Shown: positions 29,278 to 38,463 of the stretch, one piece after another
Numbering within the stretch: position 1 is the stretch's first letter
How the letters are laid out: every line of letters begins with the position of its first letter
NCBI RefSeq assembly: GCF_016919445.1
Contig: NZ_CP070356.1
Coordinates: forward strand, 4,033,502 to 4,097,501
Direction: 5' to 3'
Source: Pseudomonas sp. PDNC002
GTDB taxonomy: Bacteria; Pseudomonadota; Gammaproteobacteria; Pseudomonadales; Pseudomonadaceae
DNA length: 64,000 nucleotides
The notes under the pieces: generated by a model
What the model saw: the letters and a program-made list of their open reading frames with translations, nothing else
Database searches by the model: none
What the model was told of the DNA's origin: nothing
Position numbers and translations under genes: made by a program

Positions 29278-30060
29278 TTAGAGGATTGGCACGTCGAAGT
29301 ACTGCTTGCGCAGTTTTTCGTAAGTGCCATTGCGGATGATTTCCGCCAGCGCCTGGTCGAGCGCCTTGCGCAGGTCCTGGTCTTCCTTGCGCAGGCCGAT
29401 GCCCTGGCCGGCGCCGAAGTAGGCGGGGTCGCTGACCTGCTCGCCGACCAGCGCGAAGCCCTGGCCCTGGGGTTTCTTGATGAAGCCCTCGAGGCCGGGG
29501 ATGGTGTCCTGCAGGGTGGCGTCGAGACGGCCATTGCCCAGGTCCATGTAGGCCTCTTCCAGCGACGGGTAGCTGACGACCTCCGCGCCGGCCTTGGCCA
29601 GCACGTCCTTGGCGTAACGCTCGTGGGTGGTTTCGCGCTGCACGCCCAGGCGCACGCCTTTCAGCGTTTCCGGCTTGGCGGCGTCGTAGGGTGTGCCAGC
29701 CTTGGCGATGATCTGCACGTTGCTGCTGTAGTACTTGTCGGTGAAGGCGATCTTCTGTTCGCGCTCCGGGGTGATGGTCATCGAGGCGACGATGGCGTCG
29801 AACTTGCCGGCCAGCAGCGCCGGGATCATCCCGTCCCAGTCCTGGATGCTCCACACGCACTGGGCCTTGAGCTGCGCGCAGAGCGCGTTGCCGACGTCCA
29901 CGTCGAAGCCCTTGGGCTTGCCGTCCGGGCCCATCTCGTTGAAGGGCGCGTAGGCGCCCTCGGTGGCCATGCGGATTTCCGTCCATTGCTTGGCCTGGGC
30001 CGTGCCGCTCAGCAGTCCCAGGCTCAGTGCGAGTGCCATGAATCCGTGCAATCTTTTCAT
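29278..30060 (-). CDS. Polar amino-acid ABC transporter, periplasmic binding protein
   Basis: This is the substrate-binding subunit (260 residues) of the adjacent importer. A signal peptide (about 1-23, cut after AQA) precedes a family-3 solute-binding fold: IRMATEGAYAPFNEMGPDGK, GFDVDVGNALC, then DWDGMIPALLAGKFDAIVAS and MTITPEREQKIAFTDKYY. The last is the signature of lysine/arginine/ornithine/histidine-binding proteins. The acidic and aromatic pocket residues suggest a cationic amino acid or derivative. The ATG at 30060 follows the aminotransferase stop by 32 bases. Confidence 0.94.
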   Translation of the reverse strand: MKRLHGFMALALSLGLLSGTAQAKQWTEIRMATEGAYAPFNEMGPDGKPKGFDVDVGNALCAQLKAQCVWSIQDWDGMIPALLAGKFDAIVASMTITPEREQKIAFTDKYYSSNVQIIAKAGTPYDAAKPETLKGVRLGVQRETTHERYAKDVLAKAGAEVVSYPSLEEAYMDLGNGRLDATLQDTIPGLEGFIKKPQGQGFALVGEQVSDPAYFGAGQGIGLRKEDQDLRKALDQALAEIIRNGTYEKLRKQYFDVPIL

Positions 30061-30092
30061 CGTTGCTTCCTCGGTAGGCAAAACGGGCGCGC

Positions 30093-31418
30093 TCAGGCGC
30101 CCAGGGTTTGTTCGATGGCGGCGTCGAGCAGCGCCAGGGCTTCGTCGCAGGTGGCGCGGTCGATCATCAGCGGTGGCATCAGGCGCAGGGTGCTGACGCC
30201 GCAGGTGAGCAGCAGCAGGCCCTGGCGCCAGGCGTTGTGCAGCAGACGGTCGGCGAATTCGCGGGCCGGCTTGCGGCTGTGGCTGTCGGTGACCAGCTCG
30301 ACGCCGATCATCAGGCCCTTGCCGCGCACGTCGGCGATCAGCTCCGGGTAGCGTCGCTGCAGTTCGCGCAGGCCTTGCAGCAGGTACTCGCCCATCTCGG
30401 CGGCGTTCTGCATATAGCCGTTCTCGATCAGCTCCAGGGTCGCCGAGGCCGCTGCGCAGCACAGCGGGTTGCCGCCGTAGGTGTTGCCGTGGGCGCCGCG
30501 CTTCCATTGCTGCATGAGGGTTTTCTTCGCCGCCACCAGGCCGATCGGCAGGCCGGAGCCCAGGCCCTTGGCCATGGTCACGATGTCGGGCCTCAGGCCC
30601 CAATGTTCGCAGGCGAACATCTTGCCGGTGCGCCCCGCGCCGGATTGCACCTCGTCGGCGATCAGCAGGATGCCGTGGCGGTCGCACAGCGCGCGCAGGC
30701 CGGAGAGGAAGCCTTCCGGCGGCAGCAGGTAGCCGCCTTCGCCCTGGATCGGTTCGAGCAGGATCGCGGCGACTTCGTGGGCCGGCACGTTGCTCTGAAA
30801 CAGCACGTTCTCCAGGTAATTCAGCACGGCCTCGCCCTGGTCCACGCCGGCCAGCAGCGGCCGCAGGTTGTTCGGGTAGGGGATGTGGGTGACGCCGGGC
30901 ATGCCGGGGAAGAAGCCGGCCTGCTGAGTGTATTTGCTCGCGGTGAACGACAGCGACCCCATGGTGCGACCGTGGAAGCCACCGATGAAGCCGATGAAGC
31001 GCTGCCGGCCGGTAACGTAGCGTGCCAGCTTCAACGCGCCTTCCACGGCCTCGGTGCCGGAGTTGCAGAAGAAGGTCATCGCCGGCTCGCCGAAGGGCGC
31101 CAGGCGGTTGATGGTTTCGGCCAGGCGGATCTGCTCCTCGTGCCAGTAGTCCGAGGAAATGTGCAGGAACTTGTCGGCGGCGTTCTTCACCGCCTCGACC
31201 ACCTGCGGATGGCTATGGCCGGTGGAGCACACGGCGATGCCGGCGGCGAAGTCGAGGAAGCGGTTGCCGTCGACGTCCCATACTTCCGCGCCACGGCCGT
31301 GGCTCATGACGAAGGGGTAGTCGCGCGGGTAGGACGGCGAGACGACGGCGCTGTCGCGGTCGATCATGGCCTGGGCCTTGGGGCCGGGCAGGGCGGTGAC
31401 GAGGTGCGGGCTGGACAT
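30093..31418 (-). CDS. Class-III aminotransferase, GABA/acetylornithine type
   Basis: This is a PLP transaminase of 441 residues. Seen are the phosphate loop (FFCNSGTEAVEGALKLARYV), FIGGFHGRTMGSLSFTASKY, IADEVQSGAGRTGKMFACEH with the PLP aspartate, and Lys in VTMAKGLGSGLPIG. The profile is that of 4-aminobutyrate, 5-aminovalerate or acetylornithine aminotransferases, which make semialdehydes. The next gene upstream encodes an aldehyde dehydrogenase able to oxidise such a product. AGGAG precedes ATG 31418, which is chosen over the upstream ATG at 31457. Confidence 0.9.
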   Translation of the reverse strand: MSSPHLVTALPGPKAQAMIDRDSAVVSPSYPRDYPFVMSHGRGAEVWDVDGNRFLDFAAGIAVCSTGHSHPQVVEAVKNAADKFLHISSDYWHEEQIRLAETINRLAPFGEPAMTFFCNSGTEAVEGALKLARYVTGRQRFIGFIGGFHGRTMGSLSFTASKYTQQAGFFPGMPGVTHIPYPNNLRPLLAGVDQGEAVLNYLENVLFQSNVPAHEVAAILLEPIQGEGGYLLPPEGFLSGLRALCDRHGILLIADEVQSGAGRTGKMFACEHWGLRPDIVTMAKGLGSGLPIGLVAAKKTLMQQWKRGAHGNTYGGNPLCCAAASATLELIENGYMQNAAEMGEYLLQGLRELQRRYPELIADVRGKGLMIGVELVTDSHSRKPAREFADRLLHNAWRQGLLLLTCGVSTLRLMPPLMIDRATCDEALALLDAAIEQTLGA

Positions 31419-31475
31419 GGAACACTCCTGAAATCGGTGGGGATAGTGCGGCGCCACGGCGGGCGCCGGGCAGCA

Positions 31476-33047
31476 TCAGTCGACGCGGGTCTGGGATTGT
31501 TCGCGCAGGTACTGCGGCAGGTAGTAGAACGAGGCGATGGCCTTGCCGGTATTTCCCGAGCCCTTCCAGCCGCCGAAGGGCTGGTAGCCCGGCCAGGCGC
31601 CGGTGGTGGCGCCCTGTGGGCGGTTGGCGTAGGTGACGCCGGCTTCGATGTGCTCGAAGAACCAGTCGGTTTCTTCCTCGCTGCCATAGAAGCCGGCGGT
31701 CAGGCCGTAGGGGCTGTCGTTGGCTTCGCGCATCGCCTGGTCGAGGTCGGCAACGCGGCCGAGCATGGCGATGGGCAGGAACATCTCGACCTGCCATAGC
31801 GGATGATCCAGCGGTGCCTCGGCCAGGGTCGGTGCGCAATACAGGCCGTTGGCGAAACCTTCGCCGCGCAACTGCTCGCCACCGGCCAGCAGGCGCGCGC
31901 CGTGCTGCTGCAACTCGGCGCTGTACTGGCTGTAGTCCTCGTAGGCCGCTGGTGTGGTCACCGGGCCCATCCAGTTGGCGCGGTCCGCCGGATCGCCGAT
32001 GCGGATGTTGGTGATCTCGGCGACCAGCCGCTCGATCAGCGCATCGGCAACCGCGTCCTCGACGTAGATGCGCGACAGCGCCGAACACTTCTGCCCCTGC
32101 AAGCCAAAGGCCGAGCGGACGATGCCGACGGCGGCGCGGCTCAAGTCGGCGTGGCGACTGACGATCACCGCATTCTTGCCGCCCATCTCGGCGATGCAGG
32201 GGCGCGGATACGGCCGCGCCAACTGCGCACGGGCGATGTTCATGCCGGTTTCGTAGGAGCCGGTGAAGGTGATCCCGGCGGTGTCGTGGTGATCCACCAA
32301 CGCTTGCCCGGTGACCCGGCCGCTGCCGCACAGGTAGTTGAACACGCCATCGGGAATACCCGCGTCGCGCAGGCACTCGGCGAGCAGGCGGCCGGACCAC
32401 GGGGTTTCGCTGGCGCCCTTGAGCACCACGCAATTGCCGGTGACCAGCGCGGCGCTGGTGGGGCCGCCGGCCAGGGCGAAGGGGAAGTTGTAAGGCGCGA
32501 TCACCACCCAGGCGCCGTAGGGTTTGAGGATGCTGCGGTTACGGCTGGTGTAGCCGCTGACCGGGTCATTGGGCAGGGTGAAGTCGAAGCCCTGGTTCTG
32601 CTCCAGCAGGTCGCTGTAGTGATCGAAGAACACCGCGGTTTCCTGTACCTCGCCCAGGGCTTCCATGCGGTTCTTGCCGGTTTCCAGGCAGACCGCGGCG
32701 GCGATGCGGTAAACACGTTCCTCGATCAGCCGGGCTACCCGGCGCATCAGCGCGACGCGCTGCTGCCAGGGCGTCGCGCGCCAGGCGGGGAAGGCACGGC
32801 GGGCAGCGGCAAGGGCGGCGTCGACCTGGCTGTGGTCGGCGACGTGGAAGCGCCCGAGTAGCCAGTGCTGGTCGATCGGGCTGTGCTTCTGCAGCGGCGC
32901 CGCGGCGAAAACGTCCTGGCCATCGATGAACAGGCCATGGTCGCGACCCAGGTCGGCCTTCACTTCCGCCAGCGCCCGCTCGAAGCGTTCGTGCAGCTCG
33001 GCGGGTGGGGAGTACATGGTCGAATAGGTCAGCTTGAAGTCGCTCAT
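31476..33047 (-). CDS. Aldehyde dehydrogenase, P5C/glutamate-semialdehyde dehydrogenase-like
   Basis: This is an NAD(P)-dependent aldehyde dehydrogenase of 523 residues. It has the ALDH fold with IAPYNFPFALAGGPTSAALV, VTGNCVVLKGASETPW, the glutamate in AEMGGKNAVIV and the catalytic cysteine in FGLQGQKCSALSRIYV, which resembles 1-pyrroline-5-carboxylate dehydrogenases. The N-terminal 45 residues and the long alpha region also fit that class. It is the first gene of the block, likely oxidising a semialdehyde from the aminotransferase. GAGGA precedes ATG 33047; an in-frame ATG at 33062 is also possible. Confidence 0.9.
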   Translation of the reverse strand: MSDFKLTYSTMYSPPAELHERFERALAEVKADLGRDHGLFIDGQDVFAAAPLQKHSPIDQHWLLGRFHVADHSQVDAALAAARRAFPAWRATPWQQRVALMRRVARLIEERVYRIAAAVCLETGKNRMEALGEVQETAVFFDHYSDLLEQNQGFDFTLPNDPVSGYTSRNRSILKPYGAWVVIAPYNFPFALAGGPTSAALVTGNCVVLKGASETPWSGRLLAECLRDAGIPDGVFNYLCGSGRVTGQALVDHHDTAGITFTGSYETGMNIARAQLARPYPRPCIAEMGGKNAVIVSRHADLSRAAVGIVRSAFGLQGQKCSALSRIYVEDAVADALIERLVAEITNIRIGDPADRANWMGPVTTPAAYEDYSQYSAELQQHGARLLAGGEQLRGEGFANGLYCAPTLAEAPLDHPLWQVEMFLPIAMLGRVADLDQAMREANDSPYGLTAGFYGSEEETDWFFEHIEAGVTYANRPQGATTGAWPGYQPFGGWKGSGNTGKAIASFYYLPQYLREQSQTRVD

Positions 33048-33105
33048 TGTTATTGTCCTCACGTACCGGGCGGTACGGCGATCAGGTGGTGACGTTGCGT
33101 GCTAG

Positions 33106-33156
33106 ATGAAACACTTGAATCATTAACGAGTCAAGTGAATCATTTGTATGATTCAG
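33106..33156. promoter_or_regulatory. Candidate operator upstream of the aldehyde dehydrogenase gene
   Basis: The stretch holds ATGAAACACTTGAATCATT, then GTCAAGTGAATCATT and ATGATTCAGC, that is, several TGAWTCA-type half-sites in both orientations. Read on the minus strand it contains GATTCAAGTGTTTCAT, shared with 24796-24811. It lies 60-110 bp upstream of the start of the block's first gene, where an operator is expected. Confidence 0.55.
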
Positions 33157-33200
33157 CGGCGAGCAGACCGGGATGAGGCTGGGCGCAGGAGGTGGGACGA

Positions 33201-34160
33201 TCAGGCGCGGCGGAAGCGCTCGCGGTACTCGCTGGGCGTCACCCCGAGGCGTTGCACGAACACCAGGCGCATGCGTGCCGGGCTACCGAAACCGCAGCGC
33301 CAGGCGATCACCTTCAGCGCGAGATCACCACCTTCGAGCAGTCCCCGCGCGGCGTCGATGCGTGCGCGCTGGACGAACTCGGCCGGTGTCACGCCCGCTT
33401 CGCGCACGAAGGTGCGGGCGAAGCTGCGCGGGCTCATGGCTACTTCGGCGGCCAGTTGCGGCACGCCCAGTGGCTGATCCAGGTGCTCCTGCACATAGCG
33501 CTGGATACGCGCCACTGGCGAAGCCTCATCGGCCGGCGCCTGGAGGAAGGGACTGAATTGCGATTGCCCGCCCTGGCGCTGGGCGACCACCAGCAGGCGC
33601 TTGGCGACGGACAGCGCCACGCCGGCGCCGTGATCTTCGGCGACCAAAGCGAGCGCCAGGTCGATGCCGGCGGTCACGCCCGCCGAGGTCACCAACGCGC
33701 CATCGCGGACATGGATGCGGTCCGGCTCGACCTGTGCCAGCGGGAACAATTCCGCCAGTCGCCGGGCATCGCTCCAGTGCGTCGTCACGCGCTTGCCGTC
33801 CAGCAATCCGGCGTGGCCAAGGAGGAAGGCACCGGTGCAGATCGAGCCGAAGCGCGGTGCCTGGGCGCAGGCCGTGCGCAGCCAGTCGAGCAACTCGCTG
33901 GTGGGCGATTGTTCGGGCAGCTTCGGCCCGCCCGGCACCAGCAGGATATCGGCGCCGCCGTGGCCTTGAGCGAGGTTGAAGTCCGCGCCGAGCAGTTGCC
34001 CGTTGGAGGCGCGCAACGGCAGTGCCGCCGCGGCGAGGGTAATCACCTGGTAACCCTGGCCTGCGGGTACGAAGGCATTGGCCTCGGCGAACACATCCAG
34101 CGGGCCGGAAACGTCCAGCGCCTGCACGCCGGGGAACAGCAGCATGGCCACGCGCTTCAT
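33201..34160 (-). CDS. GlxA-type AraC-family regulator with DJ-1/PfpI-like domain
   Basis: This is a 319-residue regulator with a class-I glutamine-amidotransferase-like sensor domain (about 3-190; VAMLLFPGVQALDVSGPLDV, nucleophile-elbow-type SICTGAFLLGHAGLL with Cys near 108) and a C-terminal AraC double HTH (about 215-316; VPQLAAEVAMSPRSFARTFV, IAWRCGFGSPARMRLVF). Regulators of this build control arginine, glycine betaine, carnitine and related amine catabolism in Pseudomonas. It lies 153 bp upstream of the aldehyde dehydrogenase gene and points the same way, so control of the methylated-amine block is a fair inference. Confidence 0.88.
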   Translation of the reverse strand: MKRVAMLLFPGVQALDVSGPLDVFAEANAFVPAGQGYQVITLAAAALPLRASNGQLLGADFNLAQGHGGADILLVPGGPKLPEQSPTSELLDWLRTACAQAPRFGSICTGAFLLGHAGLLDGKRVTTHWSDARRLAELFPLAQVEPDRIHVRDGALVTSAGVTAGIDLALALVAEDHGAGVALSVAKRLLVVAQRQGGQSQFSPFLQAPADEASPVARIQRYVQEHLDQPLGVPQLAAEVAMSPRSFARTFVREAGVTPAEFVQRARIDAARGLLEGGDLALKVIAWRCGFGSPARMRLVFVQRLGVTPSEYRERFRRA

Positions 34161-34420
34161 GGCGCCTCCCGATCCGATCGATGGCGTTCATTCTTGCGGG
34201 GGACGCGCGTGGCCGCAAATGCATGGAGGGTGCGAATACTGCCAATCAGCCCACAGCGGGCGTCACAATCGCTCGCCAGGCGCAGTCACGAGACACCATT
34301 GTTGCGCGATCAGCAGAAATGCATTGTCGAAGTCGCTCTGTGTGCAAAAGAGCCCATCGGCTAAATTTATGGCTGTGGGCCACGATCGACGCGACCCGCG
34401 TGATCCCTGAGGTTCCTGCC

Positions 34421-34663
34421 ATGAAATCCACCCTTTGCGCGCTGTTCGCCATCCCCGCCTTGCTGCTGTCCTTCACCGCCTTCGCTGACGATGCCGCCGT
34501 CTACCACTACGGCATGCCGCTGGACGTGGCCAAGGTGCTGAGCATTTCCCAACCCAACGAGCGCTGCGAAGTCAGCCAGGCCACCATGGTCTACCTGGAT
34601 TCCCAGGGCCAGCAGCACACCGTCAAGTACCTGCGCCAGACCCCGCGCTGCAGCGACATCTGA
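34421..34663 (+). CDS. DUF2790 small exported protein
   Basis: This 80-residue protein has a signal peptide (about 1-23, cut after FA-D) and a short DUF2790-type domain: YHYGMPLDVAKVLSIS, CEVSQATMVYLDSQGQQHTV and a final Cys near the C-terminus. The family is nearly confined to Pseudomonas, where paralogues respond to metals or cell stress; function is unknown. GAGG precedes ATG 34421. It is divergent from the GlxA-type regulator across 260 bp and nearly touches the end of the chemoreceptor gene. Confidence 0.8.
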   Translation: MKSTLCALFAIPALLLSFTAFADDAAVYHYGMPLDVAKVLSISQPNERCEVSQATMVYLDSQGQQHTVKYLRQTPRCSDI

Positions 34664-34664
34664 G

Positions 34665-36788
34665 TCAGGCGCGGAACTGTTCCACCAATCCCTGCTGCCG
34701 GCTGGCCAGTTCGTTCAATGAACGACTCGCGCCGGCGGCCTGCTGTGCGTGATCGGAAATGGTCTGGGTGACGTCGCGGATGCCGGCGATGTTGCGGTTG
34801 ATCTCCTCGGCGACGCTGCTCTGTTCCTCCGCCGCGCTGGCGATCTGCAGGTTCATTTCGCTGATCAGGTTCACCGCCTCGCCGATGCGGCGTAGCGCGT
34901 CGATGGCCTGGCGCGCCTGATCGACGTTGCCCTGGGCCTGACTGAAGCTGCCCTGCATCGCCTGGGTGACCGAATGGCCGCGCGCCTGCAGGTTCTCGAT
35001 CACGTTGCGGATTTCCTCGACCGACTCCTGGGTGCGCCGGGCCAGCCCGCGCACTTCGTCCGCGACCACCGCGAAGCCGCGCCCGGCATCGCCCGCGCGC
35101 GCCGCTTCGATGGCGGCGTTGAGGGCGAGCAGGTTGGTCTGCGCGGCGATGCCGCAGATGACTTCGAGGATCGAGCCGATCTGTTCGTTGCTCGCCGCCA
35201 GTTGCTGTAGCTCGGCCATGGCCTGGTGCATGCCGGCGGCCAGCAGGTCGATGCCGCTGTTGGTGGCGTCGAGCGTGCGGAATCCATCATCACAGGCCTG
35301 TTCCGCGGTGCGCGCGGCTTCGGCGGCGCGAGCGGCGCTGCGGGCCGAATCCTGGGCGGTGGCGGACATTTCCTGCAAGGCAGTGGCGACCATATCGATC
35401 TCGCGGAATTGCTGCTGCATGCCGTCGCTGGTCTGCCGGGCGATCTGCGCGGAGCGGTCGGCGGTGGAGTGCGCCTCGCGGGTTGCTGACTGCACGGCGG
35501 CGATGCTCGGTTGCAGCTTGTCGAGGAAGCGATTGAAGGCGGTGGCCAGGCGGCCCAGTTCATCTCTGCGAGGGTAATCGAGCCGACGGGTGAGGTCGCC
35601 TTCGCCGTCGGCGATGTCTTCGAGCATGCGCGCCAGGCGCAGGATCGGCCGGCTGATGCCGAGCGCGGTCAGCGCTACCAGCAGCATGCCGAGCAGCCCG
35701 GCAGCGATGCCGACGCCGGTTTCCAGGGCCGTGCTTTTCCAGCGCAGATCGTCCAGCGTGCTCTTCAGGCGCTCCGCCGGGGCGAGCATCACCGTGCGCG
35801 GCACGCTGAGCAGGATGCCCCAGGGTGCGGCGTCCGGCACCGGTGCCAGGCTGTGCAGCACGCTGATGGATTCGCCGTCGTCGCTGGATTGCGAGCGCCC
35901 GGCGGCAATCTCGGCGAGGACGGCCTGGTCGTCGAATTTCTGCCCCAGCTTCGAGGCATCGCCGCTGTCGCTGGCGACCAGCCCGTTGGGGCTGAGGATG
36001 CGGATGCGGCCCTGGCCGTCGAACAGGCTGCGGCTGCCATCTGCGCTGCTTTGTTGCAGGGCCGCCAGGTCGATGTCGAAACCCACCGCGGCAATCGCCT
36101 TGCCGTTTTCCAGCAGCGGCAGGGTGACGCTGGTGACCAGCCGGCGCTGGCCGGAGGCTTCGTCGAAATAGGGGTCGAGCACGCAGGGGCGGGCGTGCCC
36201 GGTGGAGCAGGTGAAGAAGGCGTTGTAAGGCTGGCCACTGGGGCCGGGCGTGGTGTCGCCGAGGACTTGCTCGGTGCCGATCACCCGCTGGGTCTCCTTG
36301 CCGCTCTGCAGCAGGTAGAGGGCGAAGCGGCCGGTCTCGTTGCTGCCCAGGTCTTCGCGGGCGGCGAACTGGCTGTCGGCGGCGTCCAGCGCATCGGGCT
36401 GGAACACCAGGAACAGGCCGAGCAGTTCCGGGTGCGCGCCAAGCGTGTCGGCCATCGAATGATTGAGCGCCGTACGCAGCGCGGCGGGATCGAGGACGCC
36501 CCGGCGCTGCTGCTCGCGCAGGGTCTGCACGGTGCGCAGCAGGCCTTCGCCGAGCAGCAGGTTGTTCTGCAGGCGCTCGCGGATCAGCAGGGCCTGTACC
36601 TGGCCCTGGATTTCCAGGTGGTGCCGCGCGGCAACGGCGAAGAGTTCGCCGCTGTCGTGCTGGATGGTGCGGCTGTCCTGGCGCGCCTGGTACAGCGAGA
36701 GGCCGATCAGGACGCTGGCGACAAGGATCAGGCAGAGGCCCGCCAGCCAGGTGATGCGGCCCTGGATCGAGGTCAGGAGGCTGGGCAT
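34665..36788 (-). CDS. Methyl-accepting chemotaxis protein with periplasmic dCACHE-type domain
   Basis: This is a transmembrane chemoreceptor of 707 residues: TM1 (about 12-32), a large periplasmic sensor (about 35-340), TM2 (about 355-377; [19 protein letters not shown]), HAMP (about 378-430) and a cytoplasmic signalling domain with the CheA/CheW hairpin tip ([36 protein letters not shown]). The sensor contains [19 protein letters not shown], then [20 protein letters not shown] as in double-CACHE domains. The amino-acid-binding motif of PctA-like sensors (R-x-W-Y) is not evident, so the ligand may be another molecule. Only 21 bp separate it from the outer-membrane protein gene upstream. Confidence 0.93.
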   Translation of the reverse strand: MPSLLTSIQGRITWLAGLCLILVASVLIGLSLYQARQDSRTIQHDSGELFAVAARHHLEIQGQVQALLIRERLQNNLLLGEGLLRTVQTLREQQRRGVLDPAALRTALNHSMADTLGAHPELLGLFLVFQPDALDAADSQFAAREDLGSNETGRFALYLLQSGKETQRVIGTEQVLGDTTPGPSGQPYNAFFTCSTGHARPCVLDPYFDEASGQRRLVTSVTLPLLENGKAIAAVGFDIDLAALQQSSADGSRSLFDGQGRIRILSPNGLVASDSGDASKLGQKFDDQAVLAEIAAGRSQSSDDGESISVLHSLAPVPDAAPWGILLSVPRTVMLAPAERLKSTLDDLRWKSTALETGVGIAAGLLGMLLVALTALGISRPILRLARMLEDIADGEGDLTRRLDYPRRDELGRLATAFNRFLDKLQPSIAAVQSATREAHSTADRSAQIARQTSDGMQQQFREIDMVATALQEMSATAQDSARSAARAAEAARTAEQACDDGFRTLDATNSGIDLLAAGMHQAMAELQQLAASNEQIGSILEVICGIAAQTNLLALNAAIEAARAGDAGRGFAVVADEVRGLARRTQESVEEIRNVIENLQARGHSVTQAMQGSFSQAQGNVDQARQAIDALRRIGEAVNLISEMNLQIASAAEEQSSVAEEINRNIAGIRDVTQTISDHAQQAAGASRSLNELASRQQGLVEQFRA

Positions 36789-36809
36789 GGCGGGCTCGCT
36801 TTTGTCGGA

Positions 36810-38150
36810 TCAGAAGGTGGTGGAGAACAACAGCTGGCTGTACAGGTTGCTGTTGTCGTTGCCGATCTGGGTGCCGCCTTCGGCCGCGCTTTTCTTCGGC
36901 TGGTACAGGCCCACCAGCGGGATGATCACCAGGTGCTCGTTGATCGCCCACTCGGCGTAGAGGTCCAGCTCGCGGCCGTCGGTGTTGCCCAGGTCGGTAT
37001 CCAGGGTGTGGAAGTCGAAGAACTGCGCGCCGATGGAGAGGTTCTCCAGCGGGGTGACCTTGGCGCCGACGTTGTGCACGCGGGTGTTGTTGTTGAACGG
37101 CCCGGAGTAGTTACCTGCCACCTCGCCCTGGAACCAGGTGCCGAAGCCGCGGCTGAAGCCGTAGAAGAGCGTGTCGTAGCCTTCCGAGAAGCGGCTGAAG
37201 CGGTAGCTGATGTAGGGCTTCCAGCTGACGTCGGAGAAGGTCCAGCCGGCTTCCAGGTACCAGGCATTGGCGGTGTCGTCGCTGTACTGGGCGTCGCGCT
37301 TGTCCTGCCAGGCGTATTCGCCGGAGAGGAACAGGTTTTCCACGCCGGCATTGCCGGTGCCGCGCAGGCTGTAGGTCTTCATGTCCTTGCGGTCGAGCTG
37401 GATGGGCGAGGCGTAGCGCTCGTCGACGTCGGTGACGTCGATGTAGGTCAGGCCGAAAGTGGCTTCCGGGGCGACGTGCTCGAGGGTGGCGACGTACAGC
37501 TCGGAGTTGGCTTGCGCGCGGTTATCGGATTTCAGACGCATCAGGTCGCCACGCCAGCCTTCCTTGCCGCCGATGCGCAGCACGGCGGTCTCGTCGAAGT
37601 CGCGACGTGCCGCCAGGTAGTAGCCACCGCCACGGTTGTATTCACCATCGGCCAGGCCCTTGCCCATGTTCAGGGCGTCACCGTCGATCAGGAAACCGTC
37701 GCCGACCACGATGTTCTGGCGGCCGAAGGAGAGGTCAATGCCGTCATCGCCCAGTACCGGGAATAGGCCGCCAGAGCGCCAGCCGGCATAGGCGTCCTCG
37801 ATCTTGGTGGTGCGCTCGGAACCATCGCTGAAGCCAGCGGCGTCACCGTCGCCCCAGGTGCCGGAGCTGAGCAGGTTGAACGCGCCGTAGACGGTGCCCG
37901 CGCCGCCGAGTTTCTGGTCGCCGCTCAGGCCGTACTTGATGAAGCCCTCCTGCCAGGAGGACGAGCCTTCATCCAGCGTGCCGGTCATGTTGTAGCGCTC
38001 CTGGCTGTGGAACAGCCCGAAGGTCGCCGAGAGGTCGGCGTTCAGGTGCGTGTCGTCGGTGGCGTACAGCTGGTAGGCGCTGGCGGAGCTACTGGCGCCG
38101 GCGATGAGCAGGGCGAGCAGGGTGGGGCGCAGCACGGCGGCGTGGGTCAT
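36810..38150 (-). CDS. Outer-membrane beta-barrel protein of unknown substrate
   Basis: This protein has 446 residues with a signal peptide (about 1-25, cut after ASA before YQLYATDDT) and many alternating amphipathic strands rich in Tyr, Trp and Gly (for example YLEAGWTFSDVSWKPYISYR). It ends in Phe as BAM-inserted barrels do. It has some resemblance to alginate-export/porin-like barrels, but no family was firmly recognised. It is upstream of and close to the chemoreceptor gene, so uptake and chemotaxis toward the same compound may be coupled. The start at 38150 was chosen for its signal peptide; the frame extends to 38378. Confidence 0.75.
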   Translation of the reverse strand: MTHAAVLRPTLLALLIAGASSSASAYQLYATDDTHLNADLSATFGLFHSQERYNMTGTLDEGSSSWQEGFIKYGLSGDQKLGGAGTVYGAFNLLSSGTWGDGDAAGFSDGSERTTKIEDAYAGWRSGGLFPVLGDDGIDLSFGRQNIVVGDGFLIDGDALNMGKGLADGEYNRGGGYYLAARRDFDETAVLRIGGKEGWRGDLMRLKSDNRAQANSELYVATLEHVAPEATFGLTYIDVTDVDERYASPIQLDRKDMKTYSLRGTGNAGVENLFLSGEYAWQDKRDAQYSDDTANAWYLEAGWTFSDVSWKPYISYRFSRFSEGYDTLFYGFSRGFGTWFQGEVAGNYSGPFNNNTRVHNVGAKVTPLENLSIGAQFFDFHTLDTDLGNTDGRELDLYAEWAINEHLVIIPLVGLYQPKKSAAEGGTQIGNDNSNLYSQLLFSTTF

Positions 38151-38310
38151 GGTGAAGGCATCCGTTTCGTTATTGTCGATTGGGGGGATGTGACTTCTGC
38201 CGATGCTAAGTAAGGGCTGGCCCTGTGCCGTTGCGTGTGTCTGCCAAGTGATTGGGTGTGGTTGCCAGATGGGTTGGCTGGATGCCGGTGATCCTCGAGC
38301 GTGCTGAAGG

Positions 38311-38443
38311 CCCCTCTCCCCAGCCCTCTCCCTGAAGGGAGAGGGGGCCGCCCGTGCCAGCTGGAACCACCGCATCATCCTGCTCCGGACAGTCCCCTCT
38401 CCCTTCGGAGCGGGGCGCGTAGCCAGGGTTAGGGAGAGGGAGC
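38311..38443. repeat. Intergenic CCCTCTCC repeat element (copy 2)
   Basis: CCCCTCTCCCCAGCCCTCTC and mirrored GGGAGAGGG blocks surround a core with GCTCCGGACAGTCCCC. It is related to 14287-14434 and 50961-51079. It fills most of the 313 bp between the barrel-protein gene start and the AraC gene. Confidence 0.7.
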
Positions 38444-38463
38444 AAGAGTGTCTTCCAGAACGC

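Noticed and set aside
27046..30351. Open frame of 1101 codons on the plus strand
   Set aside because: It lies antisense to the flavoprotein and binding-protein genes, has the Ala/Gly/Val/Asp/His composition of a high-GC shadow frame and contains no recognisable domain.
33201..34160. Reading the GlxA-type regulator as a DJ-1 chaperone or protease
   Set aside because: The clear C-terminal AraC HTH pair makes it a transcription factor; the amidotransferase-like part is a sensor domain in this family.
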